Origin: Meghimatium bilineatum
Taxonomy: Eukaryota; Mollusca; Gastropoda; Stylommatophora; Philomycidae
NCBI GenBank assembly: GCA_034231615.1
Contig: CM067322.1
Coordinates: 51,094,456 to 51,158,455, forward strand
Length of the DNA: 64,000 nucleotides
Reading direction: 5' to 3'
Within the stretch, counting starts at the first letter, position 1; each line of letters begins with the position of its first letter. Positions 21,078 through 33,335 of the stretch are shown here, in pieces. The notes under the pieces are model-generated. The model was given only the letters and a program-made list of their open reading frames with translations. It was not told the origin of the DNA and did no database searches. The position numbers and the translations under genes were made by a program.

Positions 21078-21863
21078 ATCTGGCACATCACAGAATGCAG
21101 TAAAAAATGGAGGAAGTGGTGTATATGTAGAATACCCAGATGGCACCACTGATACCACTTGTATACCAACAGGGAATTACTGCAACAACTATGACTCTGA
21201 AGTCAAAGCTATTTATACAGCTGCAGAGAAACTGTTAACATTGGACAGGACCTCACACCCTATTGTAATACTTACAGATGCAAGATCAGTACTAGAGGCA
21301 TTACAATCCAATAAACTTCCAGAGTTAAAAGAGGTATTGTCCATAGTACAAGAGAGGTGTAGAGTTATACTGCAATGGATTCCATTACACTGTGGAATAG
21401 CAGGAAATGAGAGAGCTGATCAACTCGCCAAGGAAGGTGCTAACATGCAGCAACCGGATGTACCAATCAGCTATCACCAAAAGAAATCCACGATAAAGGC
21501 ACAACGAAAGCCTAACTTACTTCCACGGGATGACTACCACCTACTTAGCAGACAAGAACAGGTCATCATATTTCGACTGAGAACTGGACACAATAGACTA
21601 AAAAGCCATATGTATACAAAATTTAAAATTGGCACAACAGCAAAGTGTAATTGTGGACAAGTCAACCAGACTTCAGAACATGAATGTGCAAACTATGACA
21701 CATTAAGATGCACATACTGGCCTTCTGATACACCAATGAATGTTAAACTTTATGGTACAAAACAAGAAATGGAAAACACTGTCCAATTTATACAAGAAAC
21801 AACACTGTAGATATAGACATTATTAGCGAACGAAAGAAGAAGAAGAAGAAATCTGGCACATCA
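21078..21863 (+). mobile_element. LINE family A, subfamily 2, 5'-truncated with 13-bp target duplication
   Basis: ATCTGGCACATCA occurs at 21078-21090 and 21851-21863, bounding a 760-bp insert. The insert keeps an open frame to the stop at 21808-21810. It shows RNase H from the second strand on (NNYDSEVKAI with Glu, LTDARSV with Asp, GIAGNERADQLAKEGA with Asp), then the CNCGQ knuckle and the MENTVQFIQETTL end, then an AAGAAGAAGAAGAA tail. The first RNase H aspartate was lost in the truncation. The knuckle lacks a few residues compared with family A. It differs clearly from the 10182 copy, so it is a separate subfamily. Confidence 0.9.
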
Positions 21864-23021
21864 TCCATTGCTAGACATTAAAGAGGTGATGATCTGCAGT
21901 TTCATGAAGATTTTCCTTCCCATAGACCTATGTCTACGATTTGAGCCTGTCATAATATTTGTAGATTTCTCTCACAGTGTTTCCCATAGCCCTTCTGTTC
22001 AGTGAAGTCTCTTAAATCACAGATTTCAACGTTCTTTTTTTAAATGTGCGCGCAGCAAATGTTGAACCCTCATAACCACACAGCATAATAGTATGCTGGG
22101 CAATTATGATAGGAAAGTCTACCATATTAAAGAAAAATCATAATGTAGCAAATGGGATTGGAGTCAGGTTCACTCAGATAGCACCTACCTTTCTATCTAC
22201 AAGTTTTGTCCAATGTTACTTCAAAGAAAGTCTTGTCATCTGGGTCTTAGTAATTGTTGATGTAGTAGTCATAGATAGAAACATACTATTCACATTTAAA
22301 TACAAATTACAAAAAGCATCAGTATAATATACACTTTTACAAATTTGAATTTAGTTAATTATATTTTATGTATTTTTTAAATAATACTTGGAATTTGTTA
22401 GTATTATGTAACTCATTCTTGTATATCCTTTAAATTTGTATCTAGATTTGCTAAATAAAACAATCTCCATTTATTTAAGTGTACTACAAAATGGACTATT
22501 CAAAATAGCCTCTTTAAAACTGTGATACTTTTGCAATGTCTTTTGGGTTATATCAATACTTAAAAACCTTAGATTGCCACGTCATGTTCTCTTTTTCAAA
22601 TGATAGTAATTTGCTACACTATATTTTGATTGTGCACAGTATATTATTTTATTAAAATAATGCATAACCAACTTGTGCAAATGACATTTTCTCCAGACTC
22701 CTCATAGAATATAATGATGGTATTATTTCTTCCATTTGGTCCTATAAAAATAATTTACTTTTTGTTCTTGTATTCTTTGCTCATTCTTAGAAGAAGAAAA
22801 AACTGGCTATCAGAAATAGCCCCAACCAAGGTTATCAGAAGTTAGCCATCCCCTTTATTGTCAATGCCCATCTATTGATGACTTGGATGCAAGTCTGCTA
22901 TCTCATTACAGTGACCACTGACATGTTCTGGACAATAAATCCGATACCCAGGAGGTTGGATATGACTAGATGCCATCCACTCATATGTATATCTGCCATT
23001 TTGAATCTTTCACAGCCTGGG
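21864..23021. other. AT-rich stretch, nothing recognised
   Basis: No coding signal. Near 22804-22850 the words GGCTATCAGAAATAGCC and GGTTATCAGAAGTTAGCC are two similar short hairpins in a row. Confidence 0.5.
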
Positions 23022-23094
23022 CTGGGAGTAACTGCTTTAGTGGCTGATGTGCTAGAGTGTCATTTGAAGGCCTGCAATCAGCAGTTACTCCCAG
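23022..23094. repeat. 15-bp inverted repeat with 43-base spacer
   Basis: CTGGGAGTAACTGCT at 23022-23036 pairs exactly with AGCAGTTACTCCCAG at 23080-23094. It could be the ends of a small element or a folded RNA. No family was assigned. Confidence 0.6.
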
Positions 23095-23216
23095 ATAGCA
23101 CAGTTGTTCACAACTGCAATATTTGCTCATTGATAGAGACTGATCAGGTCATTTTTTTAAATTATACAATTGCTCTATGAGCAGCACATTCCCGCTTTTA
23201 CAATGTGACTTGAGAA

Positions 23217-24628
23217 CTTGATTCACTCCTTAAAAAATTGGCTGGAACAGATTGGGATGCAAATGGAAAAATTCTAAGTAGAGCATATACAGGTTATGTA
23301 AGACCAGCTTTGGCATATGGAATGTCAGCATGGGGGACTGCAGCCAAGAGTAACACTCAAAAGATCTCAAAGATACAAAACCGCAATCTCAGAATTATAA
23401 CAGGAGGTATGAATACTACCCCAATCACAGAAATGGAAACATGCACAGGTTTGCCATCAATGGAAGAAAGAAGAAATGAAAAAATCCTCACACAGTATGC
23501 AAAGTTCAAATTTTTGGAGAGTCATCAAATGAACCAAAGACTAAGCAGACCTACAAAAGAGCGACTCAAAAGAGGTAGCTTTCTACACTCTAAACAGCTC
23601 CAGAAATCACTCACAGATACAGACCTACAAATCATAAAACCACTAAACACCTTTAACACATACCCAACATGGGACAGGAAAAACTTCCCAAGAATTATGG
23701 ACAATATACCAAGCATTATTTCGAAAACAGAAACTACTATACAAGTACTAAAGGAGACAACTAAGAATCACATACAGAAAGCATACCCAAAGGATATATG
23801 GACACATGTATATACAGATGGATCAGCAAAAGAGGCAGTATTAGATGGAGGATCAGGAATATATATAGTAACACCAGATGGAAAAGAAATAGAGAAATCC
23901 ATACCCACAGGCAAACATCAAATTTCAAAGCAGAAATAGAAGCCATAATAGAGGCAGCCAAAATGCTCATGAATTGCTTGCAGCGTCACAACAGACATGT
24001 AGTATTTCTAATGGATGCAAAATCAGTATTGCAGGCATTGAAAGATCCAAAGAACACGAGCATGAATGAACTTAGGCCTGCTTACTACACCTCAGCAGTA
24101 CCACCAAAGAAACAGTACTGCAGTGGATCCCAAGTCACTGTGGCATACCTGGAAATGAAAAAGCTGATCTCCTGGCAAGGAAAGGGGGATCACTGGAACA
24201 AATAGAAAATGATAATACGTACTATGAAAGTAAGACCATGTTAAAAGCAGAATATAAGAAAAAGTGGAAGCAAATGCACCCAACTGCAGAACCAAATGAC
24301 CCCTACCACCAAATCTCACGCAAGGAACAAACCATCATTTTCAGACTACGAACTGGTCACAACAGACTGAGAAGTCACATGTTCCGAAAGCTGAAGATTG
24401 GTGAGACAGACCTGTGGACTGAGCCCAGAGACTGCAGAACACATTCTTCATGCCTGTCAACTCTACCAAGAAGAGAGGGAGAAAATATGGCCTACTGAGA
24501 CGGCACTGCTTCCAGACTTGAGGGGTTCCATGGATGACCTGAAGCGAATTACACAATTCATTGAAGCTATTGGTGCTGTAACCTGATATCTGACTGAAGA
24601 ACGATGAAGAAGAAGAAGATCTTGATTC
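23217..24628 (+). mobile_element. LINE family B, 5'-truncated copy
   Basis: CTTGATTC at 23217-23224 and 24621-24628 is a probable 8-bp target duplication. The insert starts in the RT thumb (LAGTDWDANGKILSRAYTG, LAYGMSAWG) and continues to RNase H: HVYTDGSAKEAVLDGG (Asp), FKAEIEAI (Glu), FLMDAKSVLQAL (Asp) and the end HCGIPGNEKAD in decayed form. Frame breaks fall near 23930, near 24060-24150 and in the knuckle near 24400. The C-terminus TQFIEAIGAVT is clear and the tail is GAAGAAGAAGA. It is a distinct family from A with the same architecture. Confidence 0.85.
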
Positions 24629-25649
24629 CATACAGCAGGTCCAGATGGCATCTAATATCTCCTGGATGTCTTGAGCCATCTTGTGTCTGTGGAAACTGGT
24701 TCTGTAGGTTAGAATGTCACCAACTTTGATCTATATCTGTCCAGGGGTTTTATATTGGCTACTTTGCAGTATAGATGTTGCACATGTGATAGGGGATGCT
24801 TGTCCAGGACATGCTTTGTGGTAGTCCCAGGCATATTCATGTAGAACATGATGTTCCCAAACCTTTTCAGGCCATCGCCCGCTTTGCAAGACAAAAATGT
24901 AACGCAACCCATTATAACAGTTTCCCGCAGTTTTATATTAACATAAATAGCAACCAAAGATACATTTACTGATTATGCCATTAAATTATTGAGAAAAGAG
25001 TGGCCAATATTTGCTTTATTTTGAACAGTAAGTTATTGCAATACCAATTTTGATTAAACATAGCCCATATGTAAAGATTGTAAAGTGTATGCTTGAATAA
25101 CATTATGCACAGTTTCACACAATAGTTTAAATATGAAAATTTGGAATACATATTAGGAGATTGCATCACATTAGTAATAATATTATTGTAACAGCATAAA
25201 ATATATACCGGTATTACAAAATTGTTTATTTTGATCTTGCACAGTAAAAATAAGAAATTAATGTGAAGGATGAGACAGATGCATTTTCAAAAGTTTGTTA
25301 ATATCGGGTTCAACTTTCATTAGAAATAGTCATAAATTGCCACGCTCAGATATATACACAGTTGGTTCCTTTTCTTAGATAGTAAATTTACAACAGCACT
25401 AGACCCACGCTCTGCCAAATGAGAAGGTGGAAATGCAATACATAATTTGAAATAATCAATTTTCAAATGATTCAATAATTTAAATAGAAAATTGATTGTG
25501 TAAGACAGACATAAGATGAATTAAAATGCAGAAGTTACATGATTAAATGATTATCCAATCACACAGTCACAAATATAATTAATTTTCAAATATATATGAT
25601 TACTGTAATTTCTTCTATAAGGAGCCACATATTGCTTGAATCCACTACA
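24629..25649. other. AT-rich stretch, nothing recognised
   Basis: No gene or element recognised with confidence. The part from 24629 to 24960 is less AT-rich and may be an old repeat. A short AC run lies at 25647-25660. Confidence 0.4.
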
Positions 25650-26210
25650 CACACACACGCCCCATCTCCCCAAGAAGGCTTCAGCGCCCGCTGGAAGAAC
25701 CTATAGGATCTGTTGTCCACATTCCCAAGCGTAGTATAATTGTCCTCTTTAGTAAGGCAGCAGCAATCCAGTTTTACGACCCACAAATTGACTCCACAGT
25801 TTTGCAGAGCATCAGTTTTGAAAGGTCTACTTTATTAAAACCATATTCTATGTCAATTGCCACTGTAACTGTCTACTTTGACTGGAATCCCTGATAAACA
25901 TCATATACAAATGTAGCAGCGGTATCACAAGCTCTCATTCCTGGCCAGTATCTTCCAAGGGTTTTAGGATGTGTTCAGTCACAAAATGGCACATTACCAT
26001 TCTGACCGCTAGGTTTCCCAATACGTGCCAAATTTGTTTTGCAAGGTGATGAGATGGTAGCTGCTGAGTAGTAGCTATGGAGCTAACCCTCTTGTACTGT
26101 TGAATTCTGTTGCATACTGGTATTGAATAGCTCCACTTAGCATTAATACTTACTTCATCAAGGTGTGGAATGTGGTGATATTGGGCACCAAATGTCAATA
26201 CAAGTTGGGA
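25650..26210 (-). pseudogene. Reverse transcriptase fossil of an RNase H-type LINE
   Basis: On the minus strand the finger and palm part of an RT can be read across frame changes: a MVMCHFVTEHIL block, AATFVYDVYQGFQSK, TVAIDIEYGFNKVDLSKLM (palm motif A with its Asp), NWIAAALL and TIILRLGMWTTDPI before the GLPQGSP position. It covers the RT part missing from the family A and B copies, but family membership is unknown. Confidence 0.6.
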
Positions 26211-26980
26211 GTTTGGTCATATTTTACTTTAAATTTGGCTATAACCAATTTGAACTATCTGGCAACACTTGCTTTGGTGACCTCAGTGCAGGTTATTGAA
26301 GAAATACATATCAGCATATAATTGACAGGCAAAGTTCATTCTTAATTGTATTCTTTGCTCAAATGACTTTCCTATATTAGTAATAATACACATCTCTTAT
26401 CATTTTTCCCCTCAAAATATTTCGTTGTTTCGGTTTCCCAATGAACATCAAGTTGAGGACCCACATTTTGTTTTTTAAACATTGTTAGCATGTGCCTATA
26501 CCATATTCATCTTCTCTGCTTTTTTTTAAAAATCTTTAATTATTAAATCTTTCAATATGTGTACATATCCTTGATTAAATTATAAAATTTTGTTGTATAA
26601 GCTGTATAGTCTTGTCTCTGTCACGCGTTGAACATGCTAAAAGAAATTATTGAAGTCGGTCATTGATAAATATGCTATTTATGTTATTGTGTTTCCTCAT
26701 GCAAAATGTCCATCTAGTGAGATATACACCATATTTAATTCCATTTGGTGTTGTGAAACTTCATTGACAGTAAATAATTTTTAGAAACTTTGGAGTGAAT
26801 ATAAACAATAAGCCAACCATTTTGCCGATCATGAATATGTTGAAATTTGAATCCATTTCTTGGTTGTAATTTCTTTTATTTTTTTCAAATGTAATTTGGC
26901 TTTCTAATGGATCTTAATTTTTAAAAAACACAAATGAGCAAGCACTCATTCTCATGATAAAAATTATGTATATATAATAT
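26211..26980. other. AT-rich stretch, nothing recognised
   Basis: No coding or repeat structure that I can support. Confidence 0.5.
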
Positions 26981-27750
26981 ATGAGGTAACTTCAAAAAAT
27001 TCCATGGATTAGTAGTTTGTATAGAAATAAGTCACAATAAAATTATCTGCAGTACATTTCCTTCAAACTAGTTCCCTTCTGCAACTATACACTTTTGCCA
27101 AAGTGCAAACAGCTGCTAGAAACATTTGTGGAACCCATTCTTTGACACCTCTCTCAGCTATCTTGTCGCATTGGTGATAACATCATCTACATCCTTGAAT
27201 TGCTGTCCTTCGAGTGCCGATTTCAGTCAAGGAAACAAAACAAAATTCAGCCGTTGCAAAGTCGGAAGAATATGGAGTCAGTTCCAAGGTAATCACAAGT
27301 TTTGTGAGGGACTGCTTTACCGGTAAATGATGATCTGCCAACTCATTATCATGTAGCATAATCCAACTGTTTGTTCTCCATTTTTATTTATTCTCAACAC
27401 TAACATGACCTTCCAGGAAACGATTGTGCCACACAAATACTTGCGATTTCTTCGTTCCTTTATCACCATATGCTTTATTAAGCAATGTTTGAGTCTCTGA
27501 GGGTGACTTCTCAAGCAAAACAAAACATTTGGAATTTGTATGTTGTTCAACCAAGAAACTTTTCAACACCGGCAATGTAACTAGCACAACCCACAACCAA
27601 ACATCTGTATCTTCTCTTTGAGAGTGTATATCTGTTATGTTCTTTTGTCATGGTCAATGTCAACGTCTAAACATATAATCTCGATAACATCATCTTTCAT
27701 TCAAACATTAGTCAACTAGTCTGGGAACTTTATGAAGCTACTGCGTATAT
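26981..27750 (-). mobile_element. Internally deleted mariner-like transposon
   Basis: The minus strand at 27384-27596 codes the mariner N-terminal helix-turn-helix domain: LEQHTNSKCFVLLEKSPSET, LLNKAYGD and QVFVWHNRFLEGHV. A frame break leads directly to the C-terminal part (27000-27330): LTPYSSDFATAEFCFVSL, decayed, then the MFLAAV...KVYSCRRELV end. Most of the catalytic core is therefore missing. Imperfect terminal repeats are GAGGTAACTTCAAAAAATTC at 26983 and the complement of GCAGTAGCTTCATAAAGTTC at about 27723-27743. Confidence 0.75.
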
Positions 27751-28504
27751 ATAGCTAAAAACAGATGATAATTCTAATGTTAAGCAGTAAAAGACATCAC
27801 CTGAAGGTAGAGTCGAGGAGTGGAGATTGGTAGGCAGAGATATAAGTGAAAGAGAAATATGACTGGTTACAGTCTGGCAGTCAACCTTGGATGTGAAGAC
27901 AGCACATGGTGATGATGAAGCAGTAAATTGAGGCACAAATTGCAGGAGCTGAAAGCCAGAATAGAATTCACTAATGGATTACTTATAGTATATAACCAAA
28001 TTCTGAAATATAAAGAGAACTAAATGACAGTCGGGAAAACTCTCAAACTAAACACATCAGAAAGCCAGAGATTATTACATCTAACTTTTGTATATTTTCA
28101 ATTTGATGAAAAATATAACAATGGCAAATTTCAAGTTCAATTACTTTTATAGACAAGATTTGTTAAATTTAGCTAGGAAATGGCAAAATGTTGGCAACAC
28201 ATGAACAGGTGACCAAGTTCACTTAGTTTAGATGTCAGTAACCAGATTAAATAGTGTGTAACAGGGTCTGAAAAGGGTTTAGAAAACATAGTAAGACTAT
28301 AATCTACATGTTGTAAGTGGCAACTGGAAGGTTGAACATTGGATTGGCTCACTCCCTATGGATAGGAGGCTTCCAAAGTATTGCAAACCACAGACAATTT
28401 AAATCTGCTATGTCTGAAATAAAGCTGTAGAAAAGTTTTTATGTTGCACAAAAGCTCAATTATTTGTAACTCTTGGGGATTGAATCAAATGAAAAATATA
28501 CGCC
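27751..28504. other. AT-rich stretch, nothing recognised
   Basis: No signal beyond short frames without domain features. Confidence 0.5.
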
Positions 28505-28800
28505 ATTAGAATGCAGAATAATATGAAATTCCCAGAGTTCAAATACCTTGGAAGTACCTATCTAGAAAATGCAAGATGTAGTGAGACATTAAAAACATTT
28601 TGGGGGTTATTTGGGCTGACAAAATGATCATACAGGAAGTTGACAGGTATGTAACTGCCTTGCAGCCTCTGCTAAATATGTAGCTAAAAAATTTCCCACA
28701 GTTCTTCACAGGAATAGTTGTTAGAGCACGGTGGAAGACAATTATAGTCACATTTGAGGTAAAATATGGCCAACCTGCATATTGTATATTGAATATATTT
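28505..28800 (+). pseudogene. RTE-like LINE fragment
   Basis: MKFPEFKYLGSTYLENARCS near 28527 is the FKYLGS block that follows the RT active site in this LINE type. Downstream pieces are decayed. It is similar in position and type to 43815-44025 on the other strand. Confidence 0.5.
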
Positions 28801-29654
28801 TCAAAATGACCTTGTAATTGCCAAATTTAGGCAAGCCATTGTTAGACATAGGAAACTCTATAAGTTGTTTTAATCCTGATGGTGACTGAATAATCTTCTA
28901 ATCCTGAAAACAATGTTTGTTATGCATTTTTTGCTGTACATAACTCAATCAGAACTTGTCATATTTTTTTTTTAACATTTGACAAGATGAAAAGCTTTGG
29001 GTGTGCCAAGTGTATAAAATTGAATGTAATTAATGTATTTGTAAAGAACTATGTATATACACCTGCACTTTTACCACATTTCTGTCACTTATGTGTAATC
29101 TCCTGAAATTATTAAACATATGAAAGCTGGTACAGAAACAGCAAATACTGACAACGCAATCTGAGAATATTAATGGCCACAGTTATGGTCCGTGATTACT
29201 CACATTTTGGGGTAATTTAACAAGCTGCTGTGATCTGTGTTTATATGAAAGTTACAAGAGTTCTGAAATTTGTTGTTGACTCCATGTTCCAAAGTTTGTA
29301 TGCATGTTTTGTATGGTTGGTCTTATGTGCATGCTTGGGTATTTGTCACATATTTTTGTTGTAGAATACAAGTTGTTTACAGCAACATTCCAATAAAATT
29401 GTATGTAGTCATTTGACAAAACAACATATTTTTACTTGACTCATCTACAAACATACATCAGACATTTATTTGACTCCTGTCTCAGCTGATCTTGTCATAT
29501 TTATGAAGGTAGATCCCAGAGATCACATCTGGACTAACTTGAAGAATTCATATAGTTTCTTATGTTTAACAGCTCTCGATTATGCTGTGCTATACATATT
29601 TTGATGCTGCTATCATATTTTATTTTGTGAATTTTTAAAGTATTCATTATTTTG
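28801..29654. other. AT-rich stretch, nothing recognised
   Basis: No element or exon that I can support. Confidence 0.5.
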
Positions 29655-29785
29655 TTATTGTGGCACATGTGAAAAGTTATTGGGACACATTGATGGTTAT
29701 TTTTGAACATGTAAGTTATTGTGGCACATATTGAAAGTCATTTTGGGATATATGGAAAGTTATTGTGGCACATGGAAAGCTAATT
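29655..29785. repeat. Degenerate tandem repeat
   Basis: About five irregular units built on AAGTTATTGTGGCACAT with variable spacers of ATGGAAAG type. It is old and diverged. Confidence 0.5.
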
Positions 29786-29997
29786 CATTGTTGCATGAAT
29801 ATTGCAAGCATTACTTCATTGAGAATTATCAGTTCTACATTTGTATTTAGTAAGTTGTTGCTTTACAATCTTCATTGAGGTATCACAGTTGTCATGAAAT
29901 GTTTTGGTTTATCTCATATTTATTTACTTCATATGTAAGATAATACTTGTTTATTTTATTTAAAACTGGTTTAACTATTGAAATACTTGGTACAATG

Positions 29998-30200
29998 TAC
30001 TAGTTAAGTAGACTAAAAGGCATGAGCCACTGGATAAGTAACCAACTAATGTACTAGTGAACTGTGCCAAATGTCATGAGCCACTGGATCAGCAAACAAC
30101 CAGTGTGCTAGTGAATTGTGCCAAAAGTCATGAACCATGAACTGCACCAACAGTCATGAGCCTAAATAGACCGTTGGATCAAACAAACAAATGGACTTGT
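29998..30200. repeat. Degenerate 60-bp tandem repeat
   Basis: Three to four units built on TGCCAAAAGTCATGAGCC, ACTGGATCA and CAACAACCA words. The same words end the repeat at 49410-49813 and recur near 51000, so the array may come from the tail of that element. Confidence 0.5.
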
Positions 30201-30718
30201 GAAAATAATATAAAATTTTTTTATTGGTTGGTTAACATGTGTGGATGACAAAAAAAAAGCAAGAAACTTAATTTTTCATATGTACCTTCATTGAAGCTTT
30301 GTCATGCTATGGTTTAACAAAATTACAAATACTTGTTTATTGGAATAAGCATTGCAGTTTTAGAACTAGAAATATCTTGAACTTGAAGTGCAAATGGATT
30401 GGTCATACAGTATAAAAGCTCTCAATCAGTATCATTGTCATGGCAATCCCATTGTAGAAATAACACAGTGTTTGTACACTGCTACTGAAATCTTCGTGTG
30501 TGAGGAATATTAGAGAAGTAAATATGTTGGTATATGATTCTAAAATATAAGATTACTTAGAAAATGTCAAGAATCGCAGTGCTTATTAATCTAAAGTAAT
30601 GCATCTAATAATGCATCTAAGACAGTACAACACTGCAAATAGAAAGCGACAAATAATCTATATGTTTACAAATAAGAGTACTCATGTCTTTTTAAAAGTC
30701 CTAGAGGATTGACTTCAC

Positions 30719-30940
30719 GTTACCCAGTTTCCCATATGTACTCCGTCATTCTCAAGGAAGTGGCATGGCGCCTGCCGAGAGTACCATTCATAGCACATAG
30801 CTCCTTAACTTCAAGCGATAATCCACCGCGATCTCCGAAAATATTCACTGTGTAAACAAGATGACATGAGCTAGCTTTGAACCCCTGACCTCTTAAACGC
30901 AGGGTGAACCGCTTATCCACTACACTAGGGAGATCCCTCT
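30719..30940 (-). repeat. tRNA-derived SINE
   Basis: On the minus strand the head at 30940-30871 reads CCCTAGTGTAGTGGATAAGC (box A-like) and GGGGTTCAAAGC (box B-like) at the usual tRNA spacing. The body follows to about 30719 and is shared with 20418-20545. It is not a working tRNA. The pol III boxes suggest how the SINE was transcribed. Confidence 0.7.
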
Positions 30941-30989
30941 ATCGGGATCTTCATTGACACATCGTCATCGAGCTAAGCAAGAATCATAT

Positions 30990-31960
30990 CTGGTGCACTT
31001 TGATAGAGAATACCGTCATCACAGACAGCATGAAACTGTTGAGCATGCAGATGCCGAGGCTCTCATTGTCACAAATGCGTCGAAGTCAAGTAGTTTCACA
31101 TGAAGCAGCAAATTTTGCTGAGGATCATGTTGCTGCACATAACTGGAATTTTCTATATTATATGTCAATTTTGTGGTGCTGAACATTTTTTGGGTGAACA
31201 TTATAACGATGGCAAGTTTACAAATTGTTTCCGAAAGGGAAAGATCATGCTTCCAAAGCCACAAGACATCCATGGTAATAAGCTGGAGTACCCGAGTATC
31301 TGTGCTTGATGTTCTTTGATAATACACATCCTAAATACACACATTTTCTTAAGAGTAATTGCTCTTATAATAGCACTCTTTCTTTCGCGTCAATGGGAGC
31401 AAAAATTATGGATTTCGAGGTCCATATGTTTTAAAAGTTCATGAACAAACTTATCATCAAACTTCTCATATACAACCACTATACAACAAAGTTCCACAGT
31501 TTGTTCAGTTGTGTGTTTTGGACAATACCAGTACTCAAGCAACAGATGTTCAACAAGCACATACAGGAAATGCTACATACGAAAATTAAATTCTTGATAA
31601 AATTGATCTATTTTTTTTCGTCAACACAAAAGACTAGCACAGTGTCAGTTAATGTGTGATATTGAAAACCAGATAGATTCAGAATGCTGCTCAAACTGGA
31701 AGGATAATTCCAATAGTAAACATGGTCTTCAAGCGTGATCGTCAATCTGATCAACATTGCTATAATGAACTAACATTTAACGAGGTTGCAATGGTTGTCC
31801 ATAAAGCTGGGCACAACCACCCTTTCACCGTGACATTCTCATTTATTCATTCATAAAATATTGGTTATGGACTTATGTCATACTCGCCTTTTGTTCCCAT
31901 ACGGTGAGTCTGATTGGCAAGCACATTGATAATGTGAGACATAATCTGGGTAAGCAACCC
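30990..31960 (+). pseudogene. Helitron protein fossil (N-terminal region)
   Basis: The + strand keeps, across several frames, the order typical of the region before and into the Helitron Rep/helicase protein: a Cys-containing CQFCGAEHFLGEH...GKFTNCFRKGKI block (31160-31260), THFLKSNCSYNSTLSFASMG (31340-31400), GPYVLKVHEQTYHQTSHIQP (31420-31480), FVQLCVLDNTSTQATDVQQ, MVFKRDRQSDQHCYNELTFN (31715-31780) and LLFPYGESDW (31888-31917). The catalytic Rep and helicase parts are not seen. There are many frame breaks. Confidence 0.75.
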
Positions 31961-32139
31961 AATAAATTTTGTTCCAACGGGACGATGGGATCTGAATGAA
32001 TCTAGCAGGAAATAAATTTTCTAGTCCATCCAGCTTAAAGTGACTTTATTTTCTGAGTTGTAAATAAAATTATAAATCCTTGTTGGATCTTTAGTGTAAG
32101 TGCTACAGCAACAAACCAATAAAACCATTACGTCTAGAG

Positions 32140-32390
32140 AGCATCGACTTCTATCCCGAGGTCTGGATCCAAGCATACACAAATATTCCTCCGTGACAAA
32201 ACATCAAGAGTTATCTGCTCCTTGTGGAGAGTAGTACTACAGTAACTATGATGCAGAGGTGAAAGCAATATCAGAAACACTCTCATACATTTACCACCAA
32301 ATACAAAAGTGAAGCAACACATCCAAAGAACCTAGTAATATTCACAGATTTTCCCACTCATCTTTTAGTTTTACCAGCAGTTGAGACACC
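32140..32390 (+). pseudogene. RNase H domain of LINE family C (fossil)
   Basis: The reading is WIQAYTNIPP (place of the first Asp, now Asn), LSAPCGEY and YSNYDAEVKAISETLSYIYH (Glu region), then NLVIFTDF. It shares LSAPCG and ISETLS with 3797-4205. It is short and broken, and lies just behind the Helitron fossil. Confidence 0.6.
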
Positions 32391-33335
32391 TATGTTTTAA
32401 ATATTTCATTGTATGTGCACCAATTAGTCTAGATATCCAGGTGTCTGTTGTCCACCTGGACGCTTCATTTGTTTACAAAGATATTAATCCATCCTTAAAC
32501 ATGCGTTACTAATTTTCAGTTTTTGTTACTTGCATGAGTTTCTTTCTTCCAGTGTGAAAATTGTTGTCTGATTTGTAGCCAGACTAAATAGTGTAGCTCT
32601 AGTCTTTAGATTAATACAGAGATAATGATGTATAGGTTAACATTATTAGTTGATGAACATTCTATTGGTTACCATATTAAATTAAATCAGAGGTGGGCAA
32701 TGTTTTTGGTTTGGTGGACCTAGTTTATGTTAGTCAGGGCGGAAGGAATCACGCTGTGGCTGGAATATCCAGAGAGGTTATTTTTAAAAAAAAATAATTC
32801 ATGCAATCATTACAGTGCTGAAAGAAATTCCCCAAAAGTCTAGTAGGGCAGTAAGAAAATATGTTTGGAATTTTGCCTACACCTGGTTTACAGATCTACC
32901 GTAAAGTAATATAATTGAAGCATATTTTGTATAAGGACAATGCTTGTCAACTATTGTTGAATTTGTAAACACTAAAACGTCTAAACTTTAGTAACATTGC
33001 CAGTGCTATGTGAAGGGCACAACTTTTCACTGAGCTAGTACTGTGACCAATTTTGTACTCGTGGAACTGCTTGACTGTCTAAATAGCCCTTTTGGCACAG
33101 AAGTGTGAGATATATACTTTTGTCGCTTATTGAATTGGGGCATGGCATTATGATTACAGTGGTGCTCTTCTTGGCTGGTTGCCTTCAGCAACTCAACTTA
33201 TTAGGGCACACTGCGGTCTTGCTTGCGTTTAAGAGGGCCTGGTCAAACTTAATTTTTCAGATGACGCTGATGACATACTTAGGTCCCATCTACTCAACAA
33301 ATTAGCTGGCTTCGATGTGACATATACTTTCATTA
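32391..33335. other. AT-rich stretch, nothing recognised
   Basis: No supported feature. A short frame at 33105-33305 has no domain. Confidence 0.5.

Noticed and set aside
21019-21810. 263-residue frame as a host gene
   Set aside because: It joins unrelated flank to the RNase H end of a LINE that begins at 21091 after a target duplication.
30871-30940. Intact tRNA gene on the minus strand
   Set aside because: Boxes A and B are present but the cloverleaf is not complete and a SINE body follows.
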